Positions 1 to 7,523 are shown, numbered from the stretch's first letter. The stretch is 40,722 nucleotides of DNA from Candidatus Methylomirabilota bacterium (GCA_035764725.1 DASTYT010000043.1:1-40722), one strand, 5' to 3'. Numbers and translations: made by a program. Notes: a model not told the origin generated them from the letters alone.

Positions 1-830
1 ATCCACGCCTGCTTGAGCCACGGCGGACAGGGCGCCGCCATGTGGAACACCACGCGCAGCGAGGACACGTCGAACGCCGTGCGCTCGTTCTCGGGCAGCC
101 GCCAGATGCGATGCATCATCGTCGGCACCGCGTACATCCAGTCGACGCGATGATGCTCGATGAGGTCCAGGCACTCGGCGGCGTCGAAGCGCGGCATCAC
201 CACCAGGTGATTGCCGCGGAGGAGGGCCAGCAGCGAAGTGATGAAGGGCCCGTTGTGGTAAAGCGGCCCCGTCACGAGGTGCACACCGTCCGCGGGAATG
301 CGCAGCAGCGTCGCGAAGGGCGACACTGCCTCCCACACCGCGGCCTGGGTTGCCACGATCAGCTTGGGGCGGCCCGTGCTCCCGCCCGACGTGGGCGCCT
401 TGAACGACGCGGCGATCGCGGGGGGCAGCGGCTCGGCGGACGTGGAGGTGGGCGGCACGAAACCGGCGGGCACCGTGGCCCGGCCCGGCGCCTCCTGCGG
501 ATCCACACCGACGACCAGGGACGGATTCGCCAGCTCGATGATCGCGCTCCGTTCCACCGCCGGGAGGCGAGAAGAAATGGGTTGGGGCGTCGCGCCGAGC
601 TTCCAGGTCGCCACGACCGCTTCGTAAAAGCCGATCCCGTTGGGCAGCCCGATGGTGACGAAGGAATCGCGCGTGACCCCGCGCGCCTGGAACACGCGCG
701 CCAGCCGGTTGGTTCGTGCCTCGAAGTCCCGGCGGGAGACGGTCTCCGACCCGCACGTGATCGCGGGGCGGACGGGGGCGGCCGCCGCCAGGCGGCCGAC
801 GAGGGCGCCGAGCGGGGTCTCCTCGCTCAC
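1..830 (-). CDS. AMP-forming acyl-CoA synthetase (3' end outside window)
   Basis: N-terminal 276 residues of an ANL-superfamily acyl-CoA ligase, which activates a carboxylic acid with ATP to an acyl-adenylate and then to the CoA thioester. The frame is open from a GTG at 830 to the window edge, so the C-terminal domain is missing only because the window ends. The phosphate-binding loop is clear (TSGGSTGRPK, about residue 150). Family-typical stretches lie around it: an N-terminal AITCGSETVSRRDFE block and, later, GPLYHNGPF. The GTG overlaps the stop of the upstream hydratase gene by 4 bases (GTGA), so the two are probably translated together. The substrate cannot be read from this part. The hydratase-like neighbour suggests catabolism of a branched or dicarboxylic acyl-CoA, which is inference. 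Confidence 0.9.
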   Translation of the reverse strand, partial: MSEETPLGALVGRLAAAAPVRPAITCGSETVSRRDFEARTNRLARVFQARGVTRDSFVTIGLPNGIGFYEAVVATWKLGATPQPISSRLPAVERSAIIELANPSLVVGVDPQEAPGRATVPAGFVPPTSTSAEPLPPAIAASFKAPTSGGSTGRPKLIVATQAAVWEAVSPFATLLRIPADGVHLVTGPLYHNGPFITSLLALLRGNHLVVMPRFDAAECLDLIEHHRVDWMYAVPTMMHRIWRLPENERTAFDVSSLRVVFHMAAPCPPWLKQAW

Positions 831-1696
831 CCGAGCTCGGCCTGCGCGCTCATCGCCACCGTGCCCGCGGGGGTGACCGCCCAGAGCTCGCAGCCGCGTC
901 CGTCGGCGGTGGGCCGGCCGCGCAGCTCGAACGATGCGTCGGCGAACAGCGGAGCCCGTGCCTGCGTGGTATAAGCGCGGAAGATGCGCCCCGGATTCGA
1001 GTCGCGCGCGAAGTCGAGGAGGAGCGTGGAGGTGAGCGGGCCGTGCACGACGAGGTCGGGATATCCCTCCACGTCCATCGCCCACGCGCGGTCGTAGTGG
1101 ATGCGATGGCTGTTGAACGTGAGCGCGGAGAAGCGAAACAGGAGGACGGGATCGGGCTCGATGCGCCGGCGCCACGCCACGTCCGTCGGGGCCTCCTCGC
1201 GGCGTGGCGCCTGATTGCGCTCGCCCGCCTTCACCTCTTCACGAAACACCGTCCGACGTTCCTCCTCCACGGCCAGCCCGTCCGGGCCGAGGATGCGGCT
1301 CAGCACGGTGGCGAACACGAGCGTGCCGGTGCCGCCGGCCTTCGCGGAGATGTCCGCCAGCTCGGTCACGCGGCGCAGGGTCTCGCCCACCCGGATGGGC
1401 CGGTGGAAGCGGAAGCGCTCGCCCGCGAACATGCGGCGCGGCAGCGGCATGGGGGGAACCACGCCGGCGTCGCGGGGACTCCCGTCCGGCCTGAGCTCGT
1501 CGGGGCCGTAGCGCGGCAGGAAGTAGAGAATGTGCCAGCCCGGGGGCAGCAGATCGCCTGCCGCCAGCTCGCGCTCGGGCCGGGCGAAGGTCAGGCGCAG
1601 GAGGTTCGCCGGGGCCGGCGTGACGACGTCCGTCGACTCCTGGCGCCGGCCGATGTGGGTCTTCAGACTGTCGAGGTCCAGCTCGGTCTTCGCCAT
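827..1696 (-). CDS. FAS1-like/MaoC-type acyl-CoA hydratase (3-methylfumaryl-CoA hydratase-like)
   Basis: 289 residues, starting MAKTELDLDSLKTHIGR. The layout is that of the double hot-dog hydratases related to mesaconyl-C4-CoA/3-methylfumaryl-CoA hydratase. The N-terminal FAS1-like half contains PLPRRMFAGERFRFHRPIRVG, and the C-terminal MaoC-like half contains FNSHRIHYDRAWA, DLVVHGPL and AYTTQARAPLF. The SHRIHYD segment matches the hydratase-2 motif with its Asp/His pair. It would add water to an enoyl-CoA double bond in the cytoplasm. The ATG at 1696 is preferred because family homology begins there. There is no Shine-Dalgarno, but TAGTGT (1704-1709, minus) lies 7 nt upstream, which suggests a leaderless message. 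It is coupled by 4 bases to the downstream acyl-CoA ligase. The exact substrate is unknown. Confidence 0.85.
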   Translation of the reverse strand: MAKTELDLDSLKTHIGRRQESTDVVTPAPANLLRLTFARPERELAAGDLLPPGWHILYFLPRYGPDELRPDGSPRDAGVVPPMPLPRRMFAGERFRFHRPIRVGETLRRVTELADISAKAGGTGTLVFATVLSRILGPDGLAVEEERRTVFREEVKAGERNQAPRREEAPTDVAWRRRIEPDPVLLFRFSALTFNSHRIHYDRAWAMDVEGYPDLVVHGPLTSTLLLDFARDSNPGRIFRAYTTQARAPLFADASFELRGRPTADGRGCELWAVTPAGTVAMSAQAELG

Positions 1697-1711
1697 GCCC
1701 GGAACACTAGC

Positions 1712-2461
1712 ATGCCGCGGCGGCTCGCGGCGTTCGTCCTCCTGGCCGGGCTTGCGTTCCCCCTCTTCCTCGCGGGGGCGGGCTGCGCCGCGCTGGAGCG
1801 GGCGAGCGGCGACTGGCGCTCGCTCATCACCGAGCCCACCGGCCAGGCGCCCGATCCCGCGACCACGCCGGAGCCCGTCATCCAGGTGTATGCCGCGCGC
1901 ACCGTGGGCTGGCGCGGGCTGGTCGCCGTGCACACGTGGATCGCGGTGAAGCGCGCCGGCGCGGGCGCCTACACCCGCTACGAGGTCATGGGCTGGGGCG
2001 TGGAGTACGGCCGGCCCGCCATCCGCGTCAACCGCGCGGGGCCGGACAATTACTGGTTCGGGAGCCGGCCGAATCGCCTGGTGGATCGTCGCGGGCTCGA
2101 GGTCGAGGCGCTGATCGACAAGGTGGAGGCGGCGATCAAGGCCTATCCCTACCCGGATCGCTATCGCTCCTGGCCGGGCCCGAACAGCAATACGTTTCTC
2201 GCCCACATCGGGCGCGAGGTGCCAGAGCTCAGGCTGGATCTGCCGCCCACCGCCATCGGCAAGGACTTCCTCATCGGGGGCCACGTGGTGGGCCGCTCGC
2301 CGAGCGGCACCGGCGTGCAGCTCTCGCTCCTCGGGCTCGGAGGTCTGCTCGTCGGCTGGGAGGAGGGCGTCGAGGTGAACATGCTGGGCCTCTCGTTCGG
2401 CCTCGACTGGAACCGCCCCGCCCTCCGATTGCCCGCGGTGGGGCGCCTGGGCTTCCCCTAG
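1712..2461 (+). CDS. DUF3750 family probable lipoprotein/exported protein
   Basis: 249 residues. The N-terminus MPRRLAAFVLLAGLAFPLF is a signal sequence with a Cys at the end of the hydrophobic run (LAGAGC). This could be a non-ideal lipobox, so the protein may be a lipoprotein or simply secreted. The body contains HTWIAVKRAGAGAYTRYEV and GWGVEYGRP, which fit my memory of the DUF3750 family. Function is unknown. A Trp- and Pro-rich stretch (YPYPDRYRSWPGPNSNTF) precedes a Gly-rich C-terminus. It is divergent from the hydratase gene with only 15 bases between the starts. Its stop shares the tetramer CTAG with the convergent SnoaL-like gene. Confidence 0.75.
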   Translation: MPRRLAAFVLLAGLAFPLFLAGAGCAALERASGDWRSLITEPTGQAPDPATTPEPVIQVYAARTVGWRGLVAVHTWIAVKRAGAGAYTRYEVMGWGVEYGRPAIRVNRAGPDNYWFGSRPNRLVDRRGLEVEALIDKVEAAIKAYPYPDRYRSWPGPNSNTFLAHIGREVPELRLDLPPTAIGKDFLIGGHVVGRSPSGTGVQLSLLGLGGLLVGWEEGVEVNMLGLSFGLDWNRPALRLPAVGRLGFP

Positions 2462-2886
2462 GCGGCGGGGACGCGCTTGGCGAGCACCTTGGCGAGACCC
2501 TCGGGCTTGAACCCGAGCTGGAGCAGCGCCACGCCCGTGTCGGCGTACTCGCGGTAGGCGGCGATCTTTCCGCCCTCGAGGTCGAACACGCTCATCCCCT
2601 TAAAACGCACGGGACGGCCGGCGCTGCGGGGAATCGCGTCCGACACCGTGTAGGAGAAGCGCCACTCCCCTGCCGCGCGGCGGCCGTCCTCGACCACGAT
2701 GTCGAACTGCCAGTGATAGCCCTTGCCCTCGTGGAACATGCGCTCGAACATCTCGCGGAGCGCGGCGTGCCCCTTGTGCGGGCCGAAGAAGAGGTCATCG
2801 TACGAGCCGGACTCGGTGAAGAGCCCGACGAGGGCCTTCACGTCACCTCCATTGAAGGCGTCGGCGAACTGGCGCACGATGCTCAT
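2458..2886 (-). CDS. SnoaL-like/NTF2-fold small protein
   Basis: 142 residues, starting MSIVRQFADAFNGGDVKAL, with the typical SnoaL_2 opening (helix, then LVGLFTESGSYDD). It continues through GHAALREMFERMF and a strand-rich half with VRFKGMSVFDLEGGKIAAYREY. This cone-shaped fold is found in small enzymes (isomerases, hydrolases, epoxide-handling proteins) and in ligand-binding proteins; the substrate cannot be inferred. The start ATG overlaps the phosphatase stop (ATGA), making it the last gene of the redoxin operon. Its stop shares a CTAG with the convergent DUF3750 gene. Confidence 0.85.
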   Translation of the reverse strand: MSIVRQFADAFNGGDVKALVGLFTESGSYDDLFFGPHKGHAALREMFERMFHEGKGYHWQFDIVVEDGRRAAGEWRFSYTVSDAIPRSAGRPVRFKGMSVFDLEGGKIAAYREYADTGVALLQLGFKPEGLAKVLAKRVPAA

Positions 2887-3365
2887 GGCATCTCCTCGAG
2901 CAGACGAGGCACCGCCTTCTCCAGGCAGCGCAGGATCTCGTCGCGGCTGATGCGGAAGGCCTCCTCGCCCTGGCCCGCCGGGTCCTCGATGTCGCCCTCC
3001 TCGTCGATCAGCTCGCGGAGCGTGACGATGGTGCGGCCGCGGGCCTCCTCGAAGGCGGCGAGCATCTGCTTCTGCAGGGTCGTCATCGTGACGATCAGGT
3101 CCGCCTCGGCGATGAGGTGCCGGTGGCGCTTGAGATCGGTTGAGGTCATATCGTCCTCGGCGAGGTGCACGCCGATCTCCTTCAGCGCGAGCCGGGCATC
3201 CAGCGAGGGCAGCATACCGTCGCGGGCGTAGGTGGCGATGCCGCCGGAGCGGATCCGGTAGCCGTGATCGGCGTCACGCTCCGCCAGCATCTTCTCCAGC
3301 AGCACCTGGGCCATCACGCTCCGCGCGGTGTTGGCATGGCAGACCACCAAGAGGTTTTTTCTCAC
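2883..3365 (-). CDS. low-molecular-weight protein-tyrosine-phosphatase family protein
   Basis: 160 residues, GTG start. The P-loop is at the very N-terminus: CHANTARS, giving Cys9-X5-Arg15-Ser16, the LMW-PTP/arsenate reductase nucleophile loop. Near residue 125 a DIEDPAG segment supplies the general-acid Asp-Pro typical of the family. It would dephosphorylate phosphotyrosine or a related small phosphoester. Arsenate reductase activity is possible, but the extra Cys pattern of ArsC is not evident. The GTG start overlaps the stop of the Sec-redoxin gene by 4 bases (GTGA), and its own stop overlaps the next ATG. This redox/phosphatase linkage is suggestive, since LMW-PTPs have an oxidation-sensitive Cys, but no functional link is shown. 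Confidence 0.9.
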   Translation of the reverse strand: MRKNLLVVCHANTARSVMAQVLLEKMLAERDADHGYRIRSGGIATYARDGMLPSLDARLALKEIGVHLAEDDMTSTDLKRHRHLIAEADLIVTMTTLQKQMLAAFEEARGRTIVTLRELIDEEGDIEDPAGQGEEAFRISRDEILRCLEKAVPRLLEEMP

Positions 3366-4444
3366 TGCGGGGCGGCGCCCTTGGTGTCGGCGAGCGGGAG
3401 ATAGTAGGCGTTCCCCTTCCCCACCCAGTCCGTCAGCATGGCGCGGAACTCCGGCCCCATGGGATCGATGCCGCGCATCGGCATGGTGCCGCGGCGGATC
3501 GTGAAGTCGTGCGGCGCTAGCTCGCCGCCGCGCACGAAGTGGCGCGCCGCCGCCTCCACCTGCCCCTGGCGATGCAACCACTCGCCCAGGCCGAACTCCG
3601 CCCGCGCCTGCTGATGCTCGGCGGTGACGCCCGGCAGGAGCTCGCGCGCGGAGGGGCCGGCGGGCAGCGCGGGCGCCTCGCCCTTCACCCACGCGCGGAG
3701 CGCGCCCAGGTGCCGCGCCGACTCGAGCCCGGTGATGTGCGTGAAGGTGTCGGTGCCGAAGGCGACGTCATTGGGCCGCACGATACGCCCCCGCTCGTCG
3801 ATCCAGAACACCGTGGGCACGTTGACGATGTTGTAGAGATCGGCCAGGCGATGCTCGGTGTCGATCAGCGCCACGTGCATGGCCGCGGGCGAGGACGGCT
3901 TCGACGCCTCGATCCACGGCCGCGCGGCCTCCGCCGACTTGTCGAGCGCAACCGTGATCACGGCGAAGCCCCGGCTCCCCAGCTCTTCCTGCACCGCCTG
4001 CCAGACCGGCAGGTCGAGGCGGCACCCTCACCAGGAGGCGTAGGCGACCAGCAGTACCTTCTTGCCTCGCTGCTCGCGCAGCGAGTGGAGCCGTCCCTCG
4101 AGGTCGGGCAGCGTGAAGTCGGGCGCCTCGAGGGACTCCAGGCGCTGCCCGCGCTCCTGGGCGCTCACGCCGAGATACGCCGCGCGCGCCTCCACGTCCA
4201 CCGCAAGCGGACGGCCCAGCGCGCTCGCCACGCCGGCCAGATCCACGCCCTCCGCCGTCTCCACCGAGGCCCGCGCACGGAGCGGCACGCACACGTTCGC
4301 GCGGCACAGGCCCTCGGGCTTGAGCGTCCACCCCAGCGCCTGCTCGAGCGCCTGGGGCGTGAGGCGCACCTGGTCGTCGCGCACGCGCGCGGGCACCTCC
4401 GCGGGCCGGCCGTCGTCGATGATCGTGAAGCGAGTGTCGGTCAT
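3362..4444 (-). CDS. selenocysteine-containing TlpA/redoxin-like protein (in-frame UGA at 4030-4028 = Sec139)
   Basis: 360 residues when the TGA at 4030-4028 is read as selenocysteine. Both flanks are one protein in one frame. An N-terminal domain (1-115; CX4C at 47-52) is followed by a thioredoxin fold that begins APDFTLPDLEGRL and leads into LLVAYASW-Sec-Gly-Cys-Arg-LDLPVWQ. It then runs on through VITVALD, a cis-Pro loop NVPTVFW (Pro210) and a helical C-terminus. TlpA/ResA proteins have ASWCGPCR at this spot, so Sec139 replaces the attacking Cys and Cys141 is the resolving residue, one position closer than usual. A canonical hairpin follows the UGA (listed separately). The ATG at 4444 has a GGAG seven bases upstream. 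No signal peptide is seen, so it is probably cytoplasmic. Its stop overlaps the phosphatase GTG. It is likely a thiol oxidoreductase or peroxidase; the substrate is unknown. Confidence 0.92.
3997..4013 (-). promoter_or_regulatory. bacterial SECIS element of the Sec-redoxin gene
   Basis: In the mRNA, exactly 20 nt after the UGA, the sequence CCUGCC-GGUCU-GGCAGG forms a perfect 6-bp stem with a GGUCU apical loop. Known bacterial SECIS elements need a loop 16-37 nt after UGA with a G in its first two positions, and the E. coli fdhF element has GGUCU. The hairpin is coding and translates as DLPVWQA. Flanking CCGCCU/AGGCGG can alternatively pair outside it, which would extend the structure. It should recruit SelB-GTP-Sec-tRNA. 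Confidence 0.9.
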
Positions 4445-4469
4445 GCGCGGGCTCCTTGCCGGGGGCGCG

Positions 4470-5102
4470 TCAACGCCACGCCCACACCGGCTGCTCGAAA
4501 TGATACACGCGCGTCGGCCGGCCGTGGATGGCGACCTCGCGCGTCTGGTAGACGACGGCGGCGGTGGGCGCGTGCACCAAGGTGTCGAGGATCGGGAGCT
4601 GGATGACCGGCCGGTCGCTCTCGGGAATCGAGACGAGGCGCGGCACGTCGGGCCGCTCCAGCTCGTCGAAGGCCACGAGGTGCGCGCTCGCCACCTCGGC
4701 GGGGTTCGGCGCCAGCGCCGCCTCCGCGCCGCCCCATACCACCACCGGGGTGATGAGGAAGCCAGAACGCGTGCCGTAGTCGTCCAGCGTGCCCAGCACC
4801 GTCTCGGGCCCGAGCGTGAGCCCGACCTCCTCGCGCAGCTCGCGCAAGGCGGCATCGACCGCGCGCTCGCCCCGGTCGAGCCGGCCGCCCGGCAGCGCCC
4901 ACTGACGAGCGTGCGCGCGCAGCCCCGCGGCGCGCCGGGTGATCAGGAAGCAGGCGCGCCCCTCCGCGTCGGGCAGCAGCACCACCGCCACCGCCGCCGG
5001 GCGCAGCCCGTCGGCCTCGGCGCCGCGCCGCTCGAAGGCGTCGAGGTGGCGGCGCGCGCGCGCGCGCAGCGCCTCGTCGAACCGGTGGGTGATGGAGGAC
5101 AT
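4470..5102 (-). CDS. Nudix hydrolase (CoA pyrophosphatase-like)
   Basis: 210 residues from the ATG at 5102. The Nudix box GX5EX7REUXEEXGU is complete (Gly73 to Leu95: GRLDRGERAVDAALRELREE, then VGL), with the Glu residues that bind Mg2+. Upstream, AVAVVLLPDAEGRACFLITRR is the usual first-strand region. It hydrolyses a nucleoside diphosphate linked to another group. The general look resembles CoA/NADH pyrophosphatases, but no specificity motif is conclusive. An in-frame GTG at 5117 is an alternative start. A good -35 (TTGACA) and a weaker -10 (TGTCGT) precede it. Its 3' end lies 25 bases before the Sec-redoxin gene, so it is probably the first gene of that operon. Confidence 0.9.
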   Translation of the reverse strand: MSSITHRFDEALRARARRHLDAFERRGAEADGLRPAAVAVVLLPDAEGRACFLITRRAAGLRAHARQWALPGGRLDRGERAVDAALRELREEVGLTLGPETVLGTLDDYGTRSGFLITPVVVWGGAEAALAPNPAEVASAHLVAFDELERPDVPRLVSIPESDRPVIQLPILDTLVHAPTAAVVYQTREVAIHGRPTRVYHFEQPVWAWR

Positions 5103-5110
5103 ACCCCTGC

Positions 5111-5143
5111 ACGACACCGCAGAAGCGGAGTAGTGTCAAGGTC
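5111..5143. promoter_or_regulatory. overlapping divergent promoters (Nudix operon / LLM oxidoreductase)
   Basis: On the minus strand TTGACA (5139-5134), 17 bases, TGTCGT (5116-5111), then 8 bases to the Nudix ATG. On the plus strand TAGTGT (5131-5136) is followed by 7 bases and the LLM ATG. The plus -10 and minus -35 share bases 5134-5136, so polymerase could hardly occupy both at once. This is sequence-based inference. Confidence 0.5.
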
Positions 5144-6004
5144 ATGGCCATCAAGCTCGGGCTCTTCTCGATGAATCAGGACGCGTGCAGTCATCCGGAA
5201 GGGGCTGCCCGCGTGGCGCGTGCCGCCGAGGCCGCCGGCTTCGAGTCGCTCTGGTGCGGGGAGCACGTGGTGCTGCCGGACCCGCAGGCGCCGCCGTCGC
5301 CGATGGCCCCGCGGGACCACATTCTGGACCCGATCGTCGCGCTCACCTGGCTCGCCGCCCACACCGGGCGCCTGCGCCTCGGCACGGGCATCATCATCAT
5401 GCCGCAGCGGAATCCGCTGGTGCTCGCCAAGGAGCTGGCCAGCCTCGACGTGCTCTCCGGCGGCCGCCTCATCCTCGGCATCGGCGTCGGCTATCTCGAG
5501 CCCGAGTTCCGTGCCATCGGCGCGAACTACGCCCAGCGCGGCGCCGTGACCGACGAGTACGTCGAGGCGATGCAGGCGATCTGGGGCCAGGACCGGCCGG
5601 CCTACAAGGGCCGCTTCGCGGCATTCTCGGACGTCCAGGCGCATCCCCAGCCGGTGCAGCGCCCGGGCCCGCCCATCGTGGTGGGCGGGCGCAGCGCCTC
5701 CGCGTTTCGCCGCGCCGTCACGCGGGGGCATGGCTGGTACGGCTTCGGGCTCGACGCGGCCGGCGCCGCCACCGCGCTGGCCGGCCTTCGCGAGGCCGCC
5801 GCGCGCGTCCCGCGCCCGCCCGCGCTCGGCCCCCTCGAGCTCTCCCTCACGCCTCGCGGCTACGGCCTCGATCTGGCCGCGGCCAGGGAATTTGCCGCGC
5901 TCGGCTTCCACCGCCTGATCATCCGGCCCCCCAAAGATCTCGACGTCGCCGGCCTGGAGGCCTTCGTGCGGCGGGCCGGGACCGAGCTGGTCGGCAAGGT
6001 CTGA
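5144..6004 (+). CDS. LLM-class flavin/F420-dependent oxidoreductase
   Basis: 286 residues of the luciferase-like (bacterial luciferase/F420 reductase) TIM barrel. Family marks are KLGLFSMNQ at the start, ESLWCGEHVVLP, RLRLGTGIIIMPQRNPLVLAK, LSGGRLILGIGVGYLEPEF and PPIVVGGRS in the C-terminal half. This subgroup uses F420 or FMN to oxidise or reduce a small substrate; which one is unknown. It starts 7 nt after a TAGTGT hexamer with no Shine-Dalgarno, consistent with leaderless translation. The next gene, 15 bases downstream, is a Ddn-like F420 protein, which favours F420 as cofactor. Confidence 0.92.
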   Translation: MAIKLGLFSMNQDACSHPEGAARVARAAEAAGFESLWCGEHVVLPDPQAPPSPMAPRDHILDPIVALTWLAAHTGRLRLGTGIIIMPQRNPLVLAKELASLDVLSGGRLILGIGVGYLEPEFRAIGANYAQRGAVTDEYVEAMQAIWGQDRPAYKGRFAAFSDVQAHPQPVQRPGPPIVVGGRSASAFRRAVTRGHGWYGFGLDAAGAATALAGLREAAARVPRPPALGPLELSLTPRGYGLDLAAAREFAALGFHRLIIRPPKDLDVAGLEAFVRRAGTELVGKV

Positions 6005-6019
6005 GCGCGGCGACGCACC

Positions 6020-6469
6020 GTGGCCGCGACGTATCGCCTCGGCGCCGCGCGGCGCCTCGCCAACACCCTCGTCCGTGGCCTGTTGCGCCTGGGGCTCGGG
6101 CCGCCGCGCACCTATCTCCTGACCGTCGCCGGTCGCAAGACCGGCCGACCGCTCTCCACGCCGGTGACCCTCGTCGAGATGGAAGGGCATCGCTGGCTGG
6201 TCGCGCCGTACGGCGAGGTGGCGTGGGTGCGCAACCTGCGAGCGGCGGGGCGCGCGACGCTCGCGCGGGGCCAACGGGTGGAGGCGGTGACGGCGCGCCC
6301 CCTGAGCCCGGAGGAGAGCGCGCCGGTGCTGCGGCGCTACATCAAGGACGTGCCCATCACACGGCCCTACTTCGACGTGCGTCCCGATTCGCCCCTCGAG
6401 GCGTTCGTCGCGGAGGCGCCGCGGCATCCCGTGTTCCTCCTGGGATCCGCCCCGCCCGACACGCGTTGA
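6020..6469 (+). CDS. Ddn-like F420-dependent nitroreductase-family protein
   Basis: 149 residues, GTG start. It matches the deazaflavin-dependent nitroreductase (DUF385) split-barrel family: GPPRTYLLTVAGRKTGRPLS, then WLVAPYGEVAWVRNLRAAG. The GRKTG-RxST segment is the F420 phosphate-binding region of Ddn. It would reduce an activated double bond or nitro group with F420H2. It lies 15 bases behind the LLM oxidoreductase and is probably co-transcribed with it. Confidence 0.88.
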   Translation: MAATYRLGAARRLANTLVRGLLRLGLGPPRTYLLTVAGRKTGRPLSTPVTLVEMEGHRWLVAPYGEVAWVRNLRAAGRATLARGQRVEAVTARPLSPEESAPVLRRYIKDVPITRPYFDVRPDSPLEAFVAEAPRHPVFLLGSAPPDTR

Positions 6470-6495
6470 CCGCCGCGCGGGAATTGGTGTAGATT
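6466..6495 (+). promoter_or_regulatory. sigma-70-like promoter of the lysine-rich 66-mer
   Basis: TTGACC (6466-6471), an 18-base spacer and TAGATT (6490-6495). The ATG at 6503 follows 7 bases later, so transcription would start at about the first base of the start codon. The -35 overlaps the end of the preceding gene. Confidence 0.55.
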
Positions 6496-6502
6496 CCGCG
6501 CC

Positions 6503-6703
6503 ATGAAAAAGAAGAAGCCCGCCAAGAAGGCAGTCTCGAAGAAGTCGCAGCCGAAGAAGCCGGCGGCGAAGAAGGCGCCGGCCAAGGCCAAGACGGCGAC
6601 GCCGTCGAAGGCGGCCACGCCGTCGAAGGCGTCCGCCGGGACCTACACGCCGCAGCCCGTCACGGGAATCGGCTGGGCCCCCTTCCGCTACCCGCTGTCC
6701 TGA
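6503..6703 (+). CDS. small lysine/alanine/proline-rich protein (66 aa)
   Basis: 66 residues. The first 40 are made of PAKKA/KKPAAKKAPAK-type repeats, and then TPSKAATPSKA, like the C-terminal tail of histone H1 or bacterial Hc1/AlgP-type nucleoid proteins. The last 25 (TYTPQPVTGIGWAPFRYPL) are uncharged and aromatic, which is not histone-like. It has its own promoter and no Shine-Dalgarno (leaderless candidate). DNA or RNA binding by the basic tail is likely by composition; the short C-terminal segment is unexplained. It is probably a real gene because the promoter, start and composition all agree. Confidence 0.72.
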   Translation: MKKKKPAKKAVSKKSQPKKPAAKKAPAKAKTATPSKAATPSKASAGTYTPQPVTGIGWAPFRYPLS

Positions 6704-6719
6704 CCCCCGCGGCGGCCAG

Positions 6720-7523
6720 GTGAGCCTCCCGCTCGCGCTCCACACCTGGACGCTCGACTCGACGCCGCTCGCCGACGTCCTCGCGATCGCCCGCCGCACG
6801 GGCTGGGACGCGGTCGAGCTGCGCCGGGTGGACTTCCTGCGCGCGCGCGAGGCCGGCAAGACCGACGAAGAGGTGCTCGGCTGGGTGCGGGCCTCGGGTC
6901 TCGGCGTCGCGTGCGTCGGCGTGGAACTAGGCTGGGTGTACGCGGACGGCGCCGAGCTCACGCGCCTGCTGGGGGTGTTCAACGAGTCGTGCCGCGCCGC
7001 CGCCGCGCTGGGCTGTCCCCGCGTGATGAGCGCGGTGGGGCCCGGCCAGGGCGCCCTGCCCACGATGGCCGAGCGCGTGCGGGAGGCCGCGGCCATCGCC
7101 GCATCCCACGGCGTGCGCCTCGCCTTCGAGTTCAGCTACGGCGCGGCCCAGCTCAACACGATCGCGCGCATGCGCGAGCTGGTGGCGCGCGCGGGCCATC
7201 CCGCGTGCGGGCTCCTGCTGGACACCTATCACATCCAGCGCAGCGGGGGCAGCGTGAAGGACGTCGACGACGTGACACCCGAGGAGATCGTCTACGTGCA
7301 GTTCAGCGACGTGCCTCGCGGTGCGCTCGATCCCAAGGATATGCTGAACCGCCTGCCCGCGGGTCGGGGGGTGGCGCCGATCCGCGAGCTCTTCGCGGCC
7401 TTCGCGGGGAAGGGCTATCGCGGGCCGCTGAGCTATGAGGCGCCCAATCCCGCCGCATGGGCGCGGCCCGCCGAAGACGTCGCGCGCGAAGGGCTGGCCG
7501 CGGCGCGCGCCGTCCTGCCCTAG
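6720..7523 (+). CDS. sugar phosphate isomerase/epimerase-like TIM barrel protein
   Basis: 267 residues, GTG start. AP endonuclease 2/xylose isomerase-like fold: [32 protein letters not shown], then [12 protein letters not shown] (metal-ligand Glu region), [15 protein letters not shown] (Asp-x-x-His metal site), [11 protein letters not shown] and [12 protein letters not shown] (last Glu). These give the metal centre used by IolE, IolI and hydroxypyruvate isomerases. The substrate is unknown. It follows the lysine-rich gene by 16 bases. Its stop shares CTAG with the convergent FKBP gene. Confidence 0.9.
   Translation: MSLPLALHTWTLDSTPLADVLAIARRTGWDAVELRRVDFLRAREAGKTDEEVLGWVRASGLGVACVGVELGWVYADGAELTRLLGVFNESCRAAAALGCPRVMSAVGPGQGALPTMAERVREAAAIAASHGVRLAFEFSYGAAQLNTIARMRELVARAGHPACGLLLDTYHIQRSGGSVKDVDDVTPEEIVYVQFSDVPRGALDPKDMLNRLPAGRGVAPIRELFAAFAGKGYRGPLSYEAPNPAAWARPAEDVAREGLAAARAVLP

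Noticed and set aside
42..974. Long plus-strand open frame at the left end
   Set aside because: It is rich in Arg, Gly and His without any family match and lies antisense to the clear acyl-CoA ligase and hydratase genes; such shadows are common at this GC content.
4028..4030. TGA as a nonsense mutation splitting a redoxin gene
   Set aside because: The stop lies exactly at the catalytic Cys position, the frame is intact on both sides, and a canonical SECIS hairpin follows at the right distance.
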